The notes under the pieces were generated by a model. That model was not told where the DNA came from. It saw nothing but the letters and a program-made list of their open reading frames with translations, and ran no database searches. Shown piece after piece: positions 20,326-28,740 of a DNA stretch of 64,000 bases; the first letter of the stretch is position 1, and each line of letters opens with the position of its first letter. The position numbers and the translations under genes are program-made. This stretch comes from Microbacterium sp. No. 7. GTDB taxonomy: Bacteria; Actinomycetota; Actinomycetes; Actinomycetales; Microbacteriaceae. Location of the stretch: assembly GCF_001314225.1 (NCBI RefSeq), contig NZ_CP012697.1:1488001-1552000 (forward strand), given 5' to 3'.

Positions 20326-20470
20326 ACTCCAAGGCGAGAAGCCCGCCCTGGATTGCTGCGCGATATTGCCTCATCGGTTCGTCGTTCGCGTAGCGGCACC
20401 GAACCTCTGCCCGCAGAGTGACGACGAACCAGTACCGTCCTGGGCGGATGCGGAGGCGCCGGAGGACATA
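20326..20470 (+). promoter_or_regulatory. Structured 5' leader, candidate cis-regulatory RNA
   Basis: Hairpin 1: arms 20329-20336 and 20344-20351 (one mismatch, loop 20337-20343). Hairpin 2: perfect 10-bp arms GGTTCGTCGT (20376-20385) and ACGACGAACC (20421-20430), enclosing a smaller stem CTCTG/CAGAG with CCCG loop (20405-20418). GGAGG with 5-6 nt spacing then leads to TTG 20471. c-di-AMP (ydaO) riboswitches precede cell-wall peptidases in actinobacteria, but I do not see their conserved core here. If translation starts at 20366 part of this is coding instead. Confidence 0.4.
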
Positions 20471-21340
20471 TTGGCTGAACAGCTGGATCCGTCGAAGACA
20501 CCCGAAGTCTTCACGACCGCACCCACGAACCTGACCCGTCGCACCGCCCCGACCCGCCGCAGCACTCAGCGGCGCCGGCCCCGGGCCCTGCGCAACGTCG
20601 TCACCCTCGCCGCCGTCACGGGCATGGTCGCGACGGTCGCGATCCCCCTCATCTCCGTCACGCGCGGCGCCGAAGCCGAGGCGCTGACGCTGCAGCAGGT
20701 CGCGATCCAGAACAAGCAGTCCCTCGTCGTCGCCTCCGACGAGACCCCCGAGGCGCTCGACCGCGGAACGTACTCCGCGACGACGCCCGAGGAGATCCAG
20801 GCGAAGAAGGACGAAGAGGCCGCTCAGGCGGCGCTGGCGGCCCGTCTCGCTGCGGCGGCGGCATCCGCGTCGTCCTCGTCCTCCTCGTCGTCGGGGTCGG
20901 GATACACGGCGCAGTCGTTCCCCACCTCGATCGCCTCCAGCGGCCAGGTCGTGCACCCGGTGCCGGGCTTCAGCAACTTCGGCGACCCCTACGGCGGGCA
21001 CAAGGGCACCGACTTCATGGCCCCCTACGGCACGCCGATCTACGCGATGGCCGACGGCGTCGTCGTCACGTCGGTCGAGGGCGGCACGACGTGGGGCGTC
21101 TACATCAAGATCGCCCACAACATCGGCGGTCAGAGCGTGACCTCGCTCTACGCCCACATGGCCTACGGGTCGCGTGCGGTCTTCGAGGGCGAGACGGTCA
21201 CGGCGGGTCAGTACATCGGCCAGGTGAGCGACACGGGTCTCGCCTTCGGCACGCACCTGCACCTGGAGATCGCGGTCGACGGCGTGCTCGTCTCGGGCAA
21301 CGGCGGCGCGGCGGACTGGATCGCCGCGAACGCCCGCTGA
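20471..21340 (+). CDS. M23-family peptidoglycan metallopeptidase
   Basis: 289 residues from TTG 20471 (SD GGAGG); a TTG at 20366 would add 35 residues. Basic N-terminus, then a membrane/signal segment (about 40-60, LAAVTGMVATVAIPLISV), a helical Ala/Glu stretch and a Ser run (SASSSSSSSSGSG) as spacer. The C-terminal lysostaphin-type domain has all zinc and catalytic motifs: HKGTD, LYAHM and GTHLHLEI. Expected to cut peptide cross-links outside the membrane. Preceded by a structured leader. Confidence 0.88.
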   Translation: MAEQLDPSKTPEVFTTAPTNLTRRTAPTRRSTQRRRPRALRNVVTLAAVTGMVATVAIPLISVTRGAEAEALTLQQVAIQNKQSLVVASDETPEALDRGTYSATTPEEIQAKKDEEAAQAALAARLAAAAASASSSSSSSSGSGYTAQSFPTSIASSGQVVHPVPGFSNFGDPYGGHKGTDFMAPYGTPIYAMADGVVVTSVEGGTTWGVYIKIAHNIGGQSVTSLYAHMAYGSRAVFEGETVTAGQYIGQVSDTGLAFGTHLHLEIAVDGVLVSGNGGAADWIAANAR

Positions 21341-21415
21341 CGTCCGGCGTCATCTCCTCGTCACCATCTCGACACGCGGAATCCTCCGCCGATGGCTCTG
21401 GGCACGTTCGCCGTG

Positions 21416-21557
21416 TACTAGTGTGACCTGCGACACTCGCGTGAGCCGAGGGGGAGCAGATGGACAGGCAGCCCCGCATTCGATCCCTGGATGCGTTAGG
21501 TCGCCACGTCCACCGGCAATGTGTGCACCACCGTTGCGGCTTCGGCCGTCGCGCAGA
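21416..21557 (+). promoter_or_regulatory. Leader region of the HNH gene with a short SD-preceded ORF
   Basis: Part of the 327-nt gap between the M23 and HNH genes. TAGTGT (21419-21424) is a -10-like hexamer without a clear -35. A strong SD (GAGGGGGAG, 21448-21456) precedes ATG 21460, which opens a short Arg/His/Cys-rich frame (MDRQPRIRSLDALGRHVHRQ). This frame runs into the terminator hairpin at 21558. The layout is that of a leader-peptide attenuator or a short terminated RNA. 21341-21415 holds nothing recognisable. Confidence 0.4.
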
Positions 21558-21584
21558 GGCGCCGTCTTTTCGACGGCGCCTTTT
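21558..21584 (+). terminator. Intrinsic terminator/attenuator upstream of the HNH gene
   Basis: GGCGCCGTC (21558-21566), loop TTTTC, GACGGCGCC (21572-21580), then TTTT. A classic terminator, placed 84 nt before the HNH start codon and after the short SD-preceded frame. Confidence 0.85.
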
Positions 21585-21667
21585 CTCGTGTGCGCACCCC
21601 TCCCGGCGAGCGTGCGGTCATCGACGAACAACCGCTGAAGCCGTCACGGCCGTTCGAGAGGACACTC

Positions 21668-22165
21668 ATGCGCACTCTGGTGCTCAACGCAGGATATGAA
21701 CCGCTGGCCATCGTCTCGTTCCGCCGGGCGCTCGTGCTCGTGATGAACGAGAAGGCGACCGTCGTCGAATGCACGGAGGACGATCCGATACGGGGGACGC
21801 GCCGTTCGTACGACCGGCCCGCGGTGATCCTGCTCACCCGCTATGTGCGGATGCCGGGCGCGCGGCGCACGCCCGTGACGCGGCGCGGCGTGCTGCGTCG
21901 TGACGGGCATCGCTGCGCTTACTGCGGCAAGGTCGCCACGACGATCGACCATGTGCAGCCCCGCTCGCGCGGGGGAGGCGACTCATGGGAGAACCTCGTG
22001 GCGTGCTGCCTGCGCTGCAACAACGTCAAGGGCGATCGCACGCTCTCCGAACTGGGCTGGGAGCTGCGGATCGTGCCGCAGCCGCCGCGCGGCGCGCACT
22101 GGACCGTGCGCGGAGCGGAGCGGACCGACCCGGTGTGGGAGCCGTATCTGGCGACGGCGGCGTAG
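21668..22165 (+). CDS. HNH endonuclease family protein
   Basis: 165 residues from ATG (MRTLVLNAGYEPL, a conserved start of this family). The C-terminal half is an HNH motif with zinc ribbon: CAYCGK, TIDHVQPRSRGGGDSWENL, then CLRCNNVKGDR. The stand-alone family is widespread in actinobacteria and its cellular role is unknown. No phage genes are adjacent. The 5' region carries a terminator-containing leader. Confidence 0.9.
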   Translation: MRTLVLNAGYEPLAIVSFRRALVLVMNEKATVVECTEDDPIRGTRRSYDRPAVILLTRYVRMPGARRTPVTRRGVLRRDGHRCAYCGKVATTIDHVQPRSRGGGDSWENLVACCLRCNNVKGDRTLSELGWELRIVPQPPRGAHWTVRGAERTDPVWEPYLATAA

Positions 22166-22222
22166 GCGGCGACGCCGGCGCGGCGCCGATGTCGGCGGTC
22201 GGGCGTATCTTCGAGACAGGGA

Positions 22223-22251
22223 TTGAGAATCTAGAACATACGTTCTAGCCT
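22223..22251 (+). promoter_or_regulatory. SOS promoter with perfect LexA box for the mutasome operon
   Basis: -35 TTGAGA (22223-22228), 17-nt spacer, -10 TAGCCT (22246-22251). The palindrome CTAGAAC-ATAC-GTTCTAG (22231-22248) fills the spacer and contains GAAC-N4-GTTC, the actinobacterial LexA box core. The -10 ends 6 nt before the GTG start, so the transcript should be leaderless. Confidence 0.9.
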
Positions 22252-22257
22252 GTCGGA

Positions 22258-22995
22258 GTGAGGTCGATCGTGCGCAACACGGCTGCCGCTCACGAGGTGC
22301 AACGGCTGCGGGCACAGCTCGAGAGGGTGCAGGGCCGCCGGCTCGACGCACCCGTGCAGCCGGCGCATCCGGTGCTGTCCGAGCTGCTGCCGGGGCGGGG
22401 GCTGCGCCCCGGCGCCGCGTACGCGGTCGGATCGTCCATGGCCCTGCTGTTCGCGCTGCTGGCCGAGCCCTCGCAGGCGGGCTCGTGGTGCGCGGCGATC
22501 GGCATGCCGCACCTGGGCGCCGAGGCGGCCGCGCACGCGGGGGTCGAGCTGTCGCGTCTCGTGCTGATCCCCGATCCCGGCGCACGGTGGCTCGCCGTGA
22601 CGGCGACGGTCGCCGAGGTCGTCCCCGTCGTGGCGGTGCGTCCCGCGGCGCGTGCGAGCGCAGCCGAGGTCTCCCGGCTCACGGCCCGCCTGCGCGGCCG
22701 GGGCGCCGTGCTGCTCGTGCAGGGCGCATGGCCGCAGGCCGAGGCGACCATCGACCTCGCCGACGATCCCCGGTGGTCGGGGCTGGGCGCGGGGCACGGG
22801 CTGCTGAGCGCGCGTGCCGTGACGCTGACGGTCTCCAGCCGACGGTCCCCGGCGCCGCGTCGTGCGCGGCTGCTGCTGCCGGCGCCCGACGGCACGATCG
22901 CCCCGGCCGCGGAGCGGACGGCGGCGGTGCGGATGCCGGAGGAGCGCGTGACGGCGGCGCACGACGCCGTCGTGCCGATGGCGAGGGCGGTGTGA
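22258..22995 (+). CDS. imuA: ImuA-like mutasome accessory protein
   Basis: 245 residues from GTG. Degenerate RecA-like protein: the first 40 residues are a charged helix (HEVQRLRAQLERVQ), then LSELLPGRGLRPGAAYAVG stands where RecA/ImuA have the P-loop region, but no intact Walker A is present. Identification rests on position directly upstream of imuB and dnaE2 behind a LexA box, as in the mycobacterial imuA'-imuB-dnaE2 translesion cassette. One nt separates its stop from the imuB start. Confidence 0.8.
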   Translation: MRSIVRNTAAAHEVQRLRAQLERVQGRRLDAPVQPAHPVLSELLPGRGLRPGAAYAVGSSMALLFALLAEPSQAGSWCAAIGMPHLGAEAAAHAGVELSRLVLIPDPGARWLAVTATVAEVVPVVAVRPAARASAAEVSRLTARLRGRGAVLLVQGAWPQAEATIDLADDPRWSGLGAGHGLLSARAVTLTVSSRRSPAPRRARLLLPAPDGTIAPAAERTAAVRMPEERVTAAHDAVVPMARAV

Positions 22996-22996
22996 C

Positions 22997-24535
22997 ATGA
23001 GTCCGGCCCCCGTGCGCAGTCTCGTGGTGTGGGTGCCCGACTGGCCCGTCGTCGCCCTCGAGCGGGAGCGCGGCGAGCCCGCCGATCCGCAGGTCCCCGT
23101 CGCGGTGCTGGAGAAGGGCGCCGTCGTGGCCTGCTCGTCCGCCGCGAGGCTCGAGGGCGTGCGCCGGGGCCAGCGACGGCGCGACGCGCAGGCGCGCTGT
23201 CCCGGGCTCGTGACGGCGGCGGCCGATCCGGCACGCGATCAGCGCGTGTTCGCCCCCCTCATCGCACGCCTCGAGGAGCTCGCGCCGGGCGTGCAGCTGC
23301 GGCAGCCCGGTCTGTGCGCGCTGCGCGCGCGAGGACCGGCACGCTACTACGGCGGGGAGGCCGCCGCCGCGACCGTGCTGGCGGGGGCGATCGCGGATGC
23401 CGGCATCGGCGACGTGCGGGCGGGGGTGTCGGACGGGCCGTTCCCGGCGGAGCAGGCGGCGCGGTTCGGCACGACGGCCGGCGATCCGATCCGCATCGTC
23501 CCCGAGGGGGAGGCCGCGGCGTTCCTCGCGCCGCTGTCGGTCGCCGTGCTGGAGGACGAGACCGTGAGCCTGTTCGCCCGCCTGGGCGTGCAGACGCTGG
23601 GGCAGGTCGCGGCGCTCTCCCGCGACCGTCTCGTGGAGAGGTTCGGCGTGCGCGGGGCGCGCCTGCACGCCCTGGTCGCAGGCGACGACGGACAGCCGGT
23701 GACGCCGCGGAAGCCGCCGCCCGAGCTGCACCGCGAGGAGTGGTTCGAGCCGCCGCTTGACCTGGCCGAGCAGGTCGCGTTCGGCATGCGCATCGCGGCG
23801 GAGGAGTTCACGGGGCGCCTGGCGGCGGAGCGTCTCGTGTGCACCGAGGTGCGGGTGATCGTCACGGGTGCACGGGGCGAGCGCAGCGAACGCGTGTGGC
23901 TGCACCCCGGCATGTTCGACCCCGCGGCGATCGTCGACCGCGTGCGGTGGCAGCTCGCCGAGCAGGGCCTGCGCAGCCCGGTGGAGCGGGTGCGGCTCGA
24001 GCCCGAGGCTGTGGAGGCGGCATCCCATCATGCGCCCGTGCTGTTCGGGTCGGGCGGCGAGGAGCGGGTGCATCACGCGCTCTCCCGTGTGCAGGCGATG
24101 CTCGGCCACCGCGGCGTGCTGACGCCCGTGATCGGCGGCGGGCGATGGATGGCCGAGCGGCAGGTGCTCGTGCCCTGGGGCGACCGGCCCGCGGCCGTCG
24201 CCGATCGCTCCCAGCCGTGGCCGGGGAGCCTGCCCGACCCGCTGCCCGCGACGGTCTTCCCGCAGCCCCTGCCTGCGGCCGTCGTCGACGCCGACGGCGA
24301 CATGGTGGCCGTCGACGCCCGCGGCGAGCCGACCTCCGCGCCCGTGGTGCTGGTGGAGGGCGGCACGGCCCGCCGCATCGAGCGGTGGGCGGGCCCGTGG
24401 CCGATCGTCGAGCGCACGTGGGACTCCGCCCGCGCCCGCCGTGCGCATCGCTTCCAGATCGTCGACGAGCGGCAGGAGGCCTGGCTGCTGGTGTGCGAGG
24501 ACGCCGTGTGGCATGCCGAGGGGAGGTACGACTGA
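22997..24535 (+). CDS. imuB: ImuB, Y-family polymerase-like mutasome scaffold
   Basis: 512-residue Y-family DNA polymerase homologue. The start VWVPDWPVVALERERG replaces the catalytic DMDxFFAxVE motif, so the polymerase is presumably inactive, as known for ImuB, which bridges DnaE2 and the beta clamp. Fingers/palm (GVRRGQRRRDAQARCPGLV), HhH (LGVQTLGQVAALSRDRLVER) and little-finger regions are present. The stop TGA shares one base with the dnaE2 ATG. Confidence 0.92.
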   Translation: MSPAPVRSLVVWVPDWPVVALERERGEPADPQVPVAVLEKGAVVACSSAARLEGVRRGQRRRDAQARCPGLVTAAADPARDQRVFAPLIARLEELAPGVQLRQPGLCALRARGPARYYGGEAAAATVLAGAIADAGIGDVRAGVSDGPFPAEQAARFGTTAGDPIRIVPEGEAAAFLAPLSVAVLEDETVSLFARLGVQTLGQVAALSRDRLVERFGVRGARLHALVAGDDGQPVTPRKPPPELHREEWFEPPLDLAEQVAFGMRIAAEEFTGRLAAERLVCTEVRVIVTGARGERSERVWLHPGMFDPAAIVDRVRWQLAEQGLRSPVERVRLEPEAVEAASHHAPVLFGSGGEERVHHALSRVQAMLGHRGVLTPVIGGGRWMAERQVLVPWGDRPAAVADRSQPWPGSLPDPLPATVFPQPLPAAVVDADGDMVAVDARGEPTSAPVVLVEGGTARRIERWAGPWPIVERTWDSARARRAHRFQIVDERQEAWLLVCEDAVWHAEGRYD

Positions 24536-27500
24536 TGGCCGGCTGGCACAACCCCGCGATCCCGTGGTCGGAGATGGAGCGGCTGCTCAGCGACCGCCGG
24601 CGCCCTGCGGGCGCGCCGTCGGATGCCGACGGCGGCGACAGTCCCGCATGGTCGCGGAAGCGCGGCGCCTACGTGGCACCGCCGATCGAGCGGCCCGACG
24701 ACGCCGTCCCCTATGCCGAGCTGCACGCGCACTCGTCGTACTCGTTCCTCGACGGCGCCTCCTCGCCCGAGGAGCTGGCCGAGGAGGCGGAGCGGCTGGG
24801 GCTGCACGCGCTGGCCGTGACCGATCACGACGGGTTCTACGGCGTCGTGCGCTTCGCCGAGGCGGCCGAGTCGTTGCGGGTGAGGACCGTGTTCGGCGCC
24901 GAGCTGTCGCTGGGCCTGCCGGGCGTGCAGAACGGCGAGCCCGACCCGGCCGGCGCGCACCTGCTCGTGCTCGCCCGCGGCGAGGAGGGATACCACCGGC
25001 TCGCCGGGGCGATCACCGACGCACAGCTGCGCGGAGGCGAGAAGGGACGCCCCGTGTACGACCTCGACGAGCTGGCCGCGCGCGCCGAGGGCCACTGGGC
25101 GATCCTCACGGGATGCCGCAAGGGAGGGGTGCGGCGGGCACTGGCGTCATCCGGTGCGTCGGCCGCTGCCGAGCTCGACCGGCTCGTCGCGCTGTTCGGG
25201 CGGGATGCCGTGCACGTCGAGCTCATCGACCACGGCGGCCCCGCCGACACGCGCGACAACGACGTGCTGGCCGCTCTCGCGAGCGAGCGGGCGCTGCCGG
25301 TGATCGCGACCAACAACGTGCACTACGCCGTGCCCGAGCGGGCGGGTCTCGCGGCGGCCGTCGCCGCGGTGCGGGCGTGCCGCAGCATGGACGAGCTCGA
25401 CGGCTGGCTGCCCGCGCACGGGTCGGCGCACCTGCGGTCGGGGGAGGAGATGGCGCGCCGCTTCCGCCGCTACCCGGGCGCCGTCGCGCGCACCGTCGCG
25501 CTCGCCGACGAGCTGGCCTTCCCCCTGCGCAGGGCGAAGCCCGCCCTGCCGAAGCAGGAGGTGCCGGAGGGGCACACGCCCATGTCGTACCTGCGGCAGC
25601 TCGTGTGGGAGGCGGTTCCGCGCAAGTATCCGCACGCGACCGCGGAGCATCACGCCCGCATCGAGAAGGAGCTCGACGTCATCGAGCGGAAGGACTTTCC
25701 GGGCTACTTCCTGATCGTGCACGACATCGTGCGAGAGGCGCGGGACCGCCGCATCCTGTGCCAGGGCCGCGGCTCGGCGGCCAGCAGCGTCGTCTGCTAT
25801 CTGCTCGGCATCACCGCGATCGACGCGATCAAGTACCAGCTGCCGTTCGAGCGGTTCATCTCGTCGATCCGCGAGGAGGAGCCCGACATCGACGTCGACT
25901 TCGACTCGGGGCGGCGCGAGGAGATCATCCAGTACGTCTTCGACACCTACGGGCGCGCACGGGCCGCACAGGTCGCCAACGTCATCCAGTACCGGCCGAA
26001 GAACGCCGTGCGCGACATGGCCAAGGCGCTCGGCTACTCGCCCGGACAGCAGGACGCGTGGACCAAGCAGGTGGAGCGCTGGGGCGGGCTGATCGAGTCG
26101 CCCGCCGACCACGACATCCCCGAGCAGGTGTGGGCCTATGCGGGGGAGCTGCTGAAGGCGCCCCGGCACCTCGGCATCCACTCGGGAGGGATGGTGCTCA
26201 CGGAGCGGCCCGTCGGCGAGGTCGTGCCGATCGAGCACGCCCGCATGGACAGGCGCACCGTCATCCAGTGGGACAAGGACGACGCGGCATGGATGGGGCT
26301 CGTGAAGTTCGACCTGCTGGGCCTCGGCATGCTCGCGGCGCTGCGGCACTGCTTCGACCTCGTGGCGGACGCTCTGGGCGAGCGGTGGGACCTCGACACG
26401 ATCCCGAAGGAGGAGCCGGCCGTCTACGACATGCTGTGCCGGGCGGACGCCATCGGCGTGTTCCAGGTGGAGTCGCGCGCGCAGATGGGGCTGCTGCCGC
26501 GGCTGCGGCCGAGAGAGTACTACGACCTCGTCATCCAGGTCGCCCTGATCCGGCCGGGTCCCATCCAGGGCGGGGCGGTGCACCCGTTCGTGCGCCGCAA
26601 GGAGGACCCGCGCCTCGTGACCTATCCGCATGCCGATCTGGAGCCGGTGCTGCACCGCACGCTCGGCGTGCCGGTGTTCCAGGAGCAGATCATGCAGATC
26701 GGCGTGGTCATCGGCGATCTCACGGCGGAGGACGCGGATCTGCTGCGGCGGGCGATGGGATCCAAGCGCGGCATCGAGCGCATCGAGAAGATCGAGGAGA
26801 AGCTGTACCGGGGGATGGCGAAGCGGGGCATCGTCGGCGAGGCGGCCGACGACATCTACGCGAAGATCCAGGCCTTCGCGAACTTCGGCTTCGCCGAGTC
26901 GCACGCCCTGTCGTTCGCGCTGCTCGTCTATGCGTCGTCGTGGCTCAAGCTGCACTATCCGGCGGCGTTCCTGGCCGCTCTGCTGCGGGCGCAGCCGATG
27001 GGGTTCTACTCGGCGGCGTCGCTGGTCGCCGATGCGCGGCACCACGGCGTGCAGGTGCTGCGGCCCGACCTGCACGCCTCGGACGTGCACCCCGTGCTGG
27101 AGGCGCGGGGCGGCGCCGGCCACGGCACGGGCCTCGACGCGTGCCTGTGCCCCGATCAGCCGAAGCCCGGCGAGTTCCGTCCCGAAGCCCCCGACGAGTC
27201 GGCTGCGCACCGCCGGGACGGAGGCTTCGCGGTGCGACTGGGACTGGCGGCCGTGGCGGGCATCGGCGCGTCGCACGCGCAGCGGATCGTCGACGACCGG
27301 GAGGGGAACGGGCCGTTCCACGACCTGCGCGATCTCGTCCGTCGCACGGGCACCACGGAGGCCCAGCTCGAGGCGCTTGCGACCGCGGGAGCCTTCGACT
27401 GCCTCGGCATCGGCCGCCGCGAGGCGCTGTGGCTGGCCGGCGACGCCGCGCAGGACCGCCGCGAGTTCCTGCCGGGCACGCTCATCGCCGTGCAGCCGCC

Positions 27501-27930
27501 GCTGTTCCCCGACATGAGCGCCTACGACGTGCTGGCAGCCGACCTGTGGGCGACGGGCATCTCGACCGACGACCATCCGATGGCGCACTATCGTGCGCGG
27601 CTCGACGCGCGGGGCGTGCTCACCTCGCGCGAGCTGCGCACGCACGACACGGGCCGCCGGGTGGAGGTCGCGGGGCTCGTGACGCACCGGCAGCGGCCGC
27701 AGACGGCATCCGGCATCACGTTCCTGAACCTCGAGGACGAGCACGGCCTCGTCAACGTGATCTGCTCGGTGGGCGTCTGGGGCCGTCACCGGCGCATTCT
27801 GCGGAACAGCCCCGCGCTGATCGCGCGGGGCATGCTGGAGCGCTCGCCGGAAGGCGTCGCGAACCTCGTCGCGGACGGCTTCGAAGACCTGAGGGTGGGG
27901 GTGAGGCACCGTTCGCGCGACTTCCAGTGA
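24535..27930 (+). CDS. dnaE2: Error-prone DNA polymerase III alpha subunit DnaE2
   Basis: 1131-residue C-family polymerase for SOS-induced translesion synthesis. N-terminal PHP domain (about 55-125: YAELHAHSSYSFLDGASS, AVTDHDGFYG). The polymerase catalytic region is about 380-800, with PDIDVDFDSGRREEII carrying catalytic Asp residues and CQGRGSAASSVVCYLLGI. HhH and OB regions follow to the C-terminus (VEVAGLVTHRQRPQTASG). The ATG overlaps the imuB stop. Third gene of the LexA-controlled cassette. Confidence 0.96.
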   Translation: MAGWHNPAIPWSEMERLLSDRRRPAGAPSDADGGDSPAWSRKRGAYVAPPIERPDDAVPYAELHAHSSYSFLDGASSPEELAEEAERLGLHALAVTDHDGFYGVVRFAEAAESLRVRTVFGAELSLGLPGVQNGEPDPAGAHLLVLARGEEGYHRLAGAITDAQLRGGEKGRPVYDLDELAARAEGHWAILTGCRKGGVRRALASSGASAAAELDRLVALFGRDAVHVELIDHGGPADTRDNDVLAALASERALPVIATNNVHYAVPERAGLAAAVAAVRACRSMDELDGWLPAHGSAHLRSGEEMARRFRRYPGAVARTVALADELAFPLRRAKPALPKQEVPEGHTPMSYLRQLVWEAVPRKYPHATAEHHARIEKELDVIERKDFPGYFLIVHDIVREARDRRILCQGRGSAASSVVCYLLGITAIDAIKYQLPFERFISSIREEEPDIDVDFDSGRREEIIQYVFDTYGRARAAQVANVIQYRPKNAVRDMAKALGYSPGQQDAWTKQVERWGGLIESPADHDIPEQVWAYAGELLKAPRHLGIHSGGMVLTERPVGEVVPIEHARMDRRTVIQWDKDDAAWMGLVKFDLLGLGMLAALRHCFDLVADALGERWDLDTIPKEEPAVYDMLCRADAIGVFQVESRAQMGLLPRLRPREYYDLVIQVALIRPGPIQGGAVHPFVRRKEDPRLVTYPHADLEPVLHRTLGVPVFQEQIMQIGVVIGDLTAEDADLLRRAMGSKRGIERIEKIEEKLYRGMAKRGIVGEAADDIYAKIQAFANFGFAESHALSFALLVYASSWLKLHYPAAFLAALLRAQPMGFYSAASLVADARHHGVQVLRPDLHASDVHPVLEARGGAGHGTGLDACLCPDQPKPGEFRPEAPDESAAHRRDGGFAVRLGLAAVAGIGASHAQRIVDDREGNGPFHDLRDLVRRTGTTEAQLEALATAGAFDCLGIGRREALWLAGDAAQDRREFLPGTLIAVQPPLFPDMSAYDVLAADLWATGISTDDHPMAHYRARLDARGVLTSRELRTHDTGRRVEVAGLVTHRQRPQTASGITFLNLEDEHGLVNVICSVGVWGRHRRILRNSPALIARGMLERSPEGVANLVADGFEDLRVGVRHRSRDFQ

Positions 27931-27986
27931 TCAGCGCCGACGCAGGAGCCGACGGCATCCCTCCTCCCGATAGACTCGGTACGCCA

Positions 27987-28058
27987 GCCTCTGTAGCTCA
28001 ATGGAAGAGCAGTTGCGTCCTAAGCAAACGGTTGGGGGTTCGAGTCCCTCCAGGGGCA
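27987..28058 (+). tRNA. tRNA-Arg (anticodon CCT)
   Basis: 72 nt. Acceptor GCCTCTG (27987-27993) pairs with CAGGGGC (28051-28057) with one wobble. D-stem GCTC/GAGC. Anticodon loop GTCCTAA gives CCT, with a G-A mismatch closing the anticodon stem. T-arm GGGGGTTCGAGTCCCTC. TAGACT (27971-27976) is the -10. CCA not encoded. Confidence 0.93.
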
Positions 28059-28123
28059 CCGTGTGTCACCCATGCGGGCCGGGCCGATCGCGCGTGTCGA
28101 GCATCACGTCGACCGCGTCGGCC

Positions 28124-28570
28124 TCACTCCGCCGCGATCCGCTCCAGCACGTCGACGAACGACTGCCATCCGGCGAGCACGCCCTCCTGCTGCTCGGGGG
28201 AGAACCCGGGCGTCTCCTGCGTGAAGCGCATCCGGGTGCCGTCGACGGCGGGCGTGAGCTCGACGACGATCTGCGCCTGCACCGGCTCGGCGGGGCTGTC
28301 GGTGATGGTGAACACGAGGCGCCGGTCCGGGACCACCTCGAGGAACGTCCCGGCCCAGTCGATGGCGGTGCCGTCCGGCAGGATCATCTGAGCCGTCCAC
28401 GCGCGGCCGGGCGCGGCGACGAAGTCGAGGCCGTCGAGCGGCACCTCGACGGCCTCGCCGCCGAACCATCGCGAGAAGCTCCGTGCCTCCGTCCAAGCGG
28501 CGAACACGGCCGCCGGCGGCGCGGCGATGTCGCGGTCGATCTCGATGCCGTCGGCGGTGATCCCGGTCAT
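28124..28570 (-). CDS. SRPBCC/AHSA1-family protein
   Basis: 148 residues. START-like ligand-binding fold: IEIDRDIAAPPAAVFAAWTE at the N-terminus, FSRWFGGE, the central WAGTFLEVVPDRRLVFTI and the GWQSFVDVLERI terminal helix are AHSA1 hallmarks. ATG with SD AAAGGA. Longer upstream starts read through non-coding sequence. Ligand or role unknown. Confidence 0.85.
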   Translation of the reverse strand: MTGITADGIEIDRDIAAPPAAVFAAWTEARSFSRWFGGEAVEVPLDGLDFVAAPGRAWTAQMILPDGTAIDWAGTFLEVVPDRRLVFTITDSPAEPVQAQIVVELTPAVDGTRMRFTQETPGFSPEQQEGVLAGWQSFVDVLERIAAE

Positions 28571-28716
28571 GGCCGTCCTTTCGTCGTGAGCGTGGGCTGT
28601 GACACGCGCGTCCTTCTCGCCGGTGCCGGCCGGAGTCAGCGCGTCGGCTCTCAGCCGACGGGTCGATCGTCGCCTGTCGGAGCGCATCCGTCAACCGCCC
28701 GTGCGCGCGGATGGCA

Positions 28717-28740
28717 GCCGGAGGCGTGCCGGCCTCCGGC
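28717..28740 (-). terminator. Hairpin at the end of the fructan-gene transcript
   Basis: GCCGGAGGC (28717-28725) and GCCTCCGGC (28732-28740) form a 9-bp stem with loop GTGCCG. It sits directly after the TAG ending the GH91-like remnant on the minus strand. No U-tract. Confidence 0.5.

Noticed and set aside
20281..20471. c-di-AMP (ydaO/yuaA) riboswitch before the M23 gene
   Set aside because: Context is right, but the conserved core I remember (GGGTGAAT-like and GCTAACC-like segments) is absent; kept only as an unnamed structured leader.
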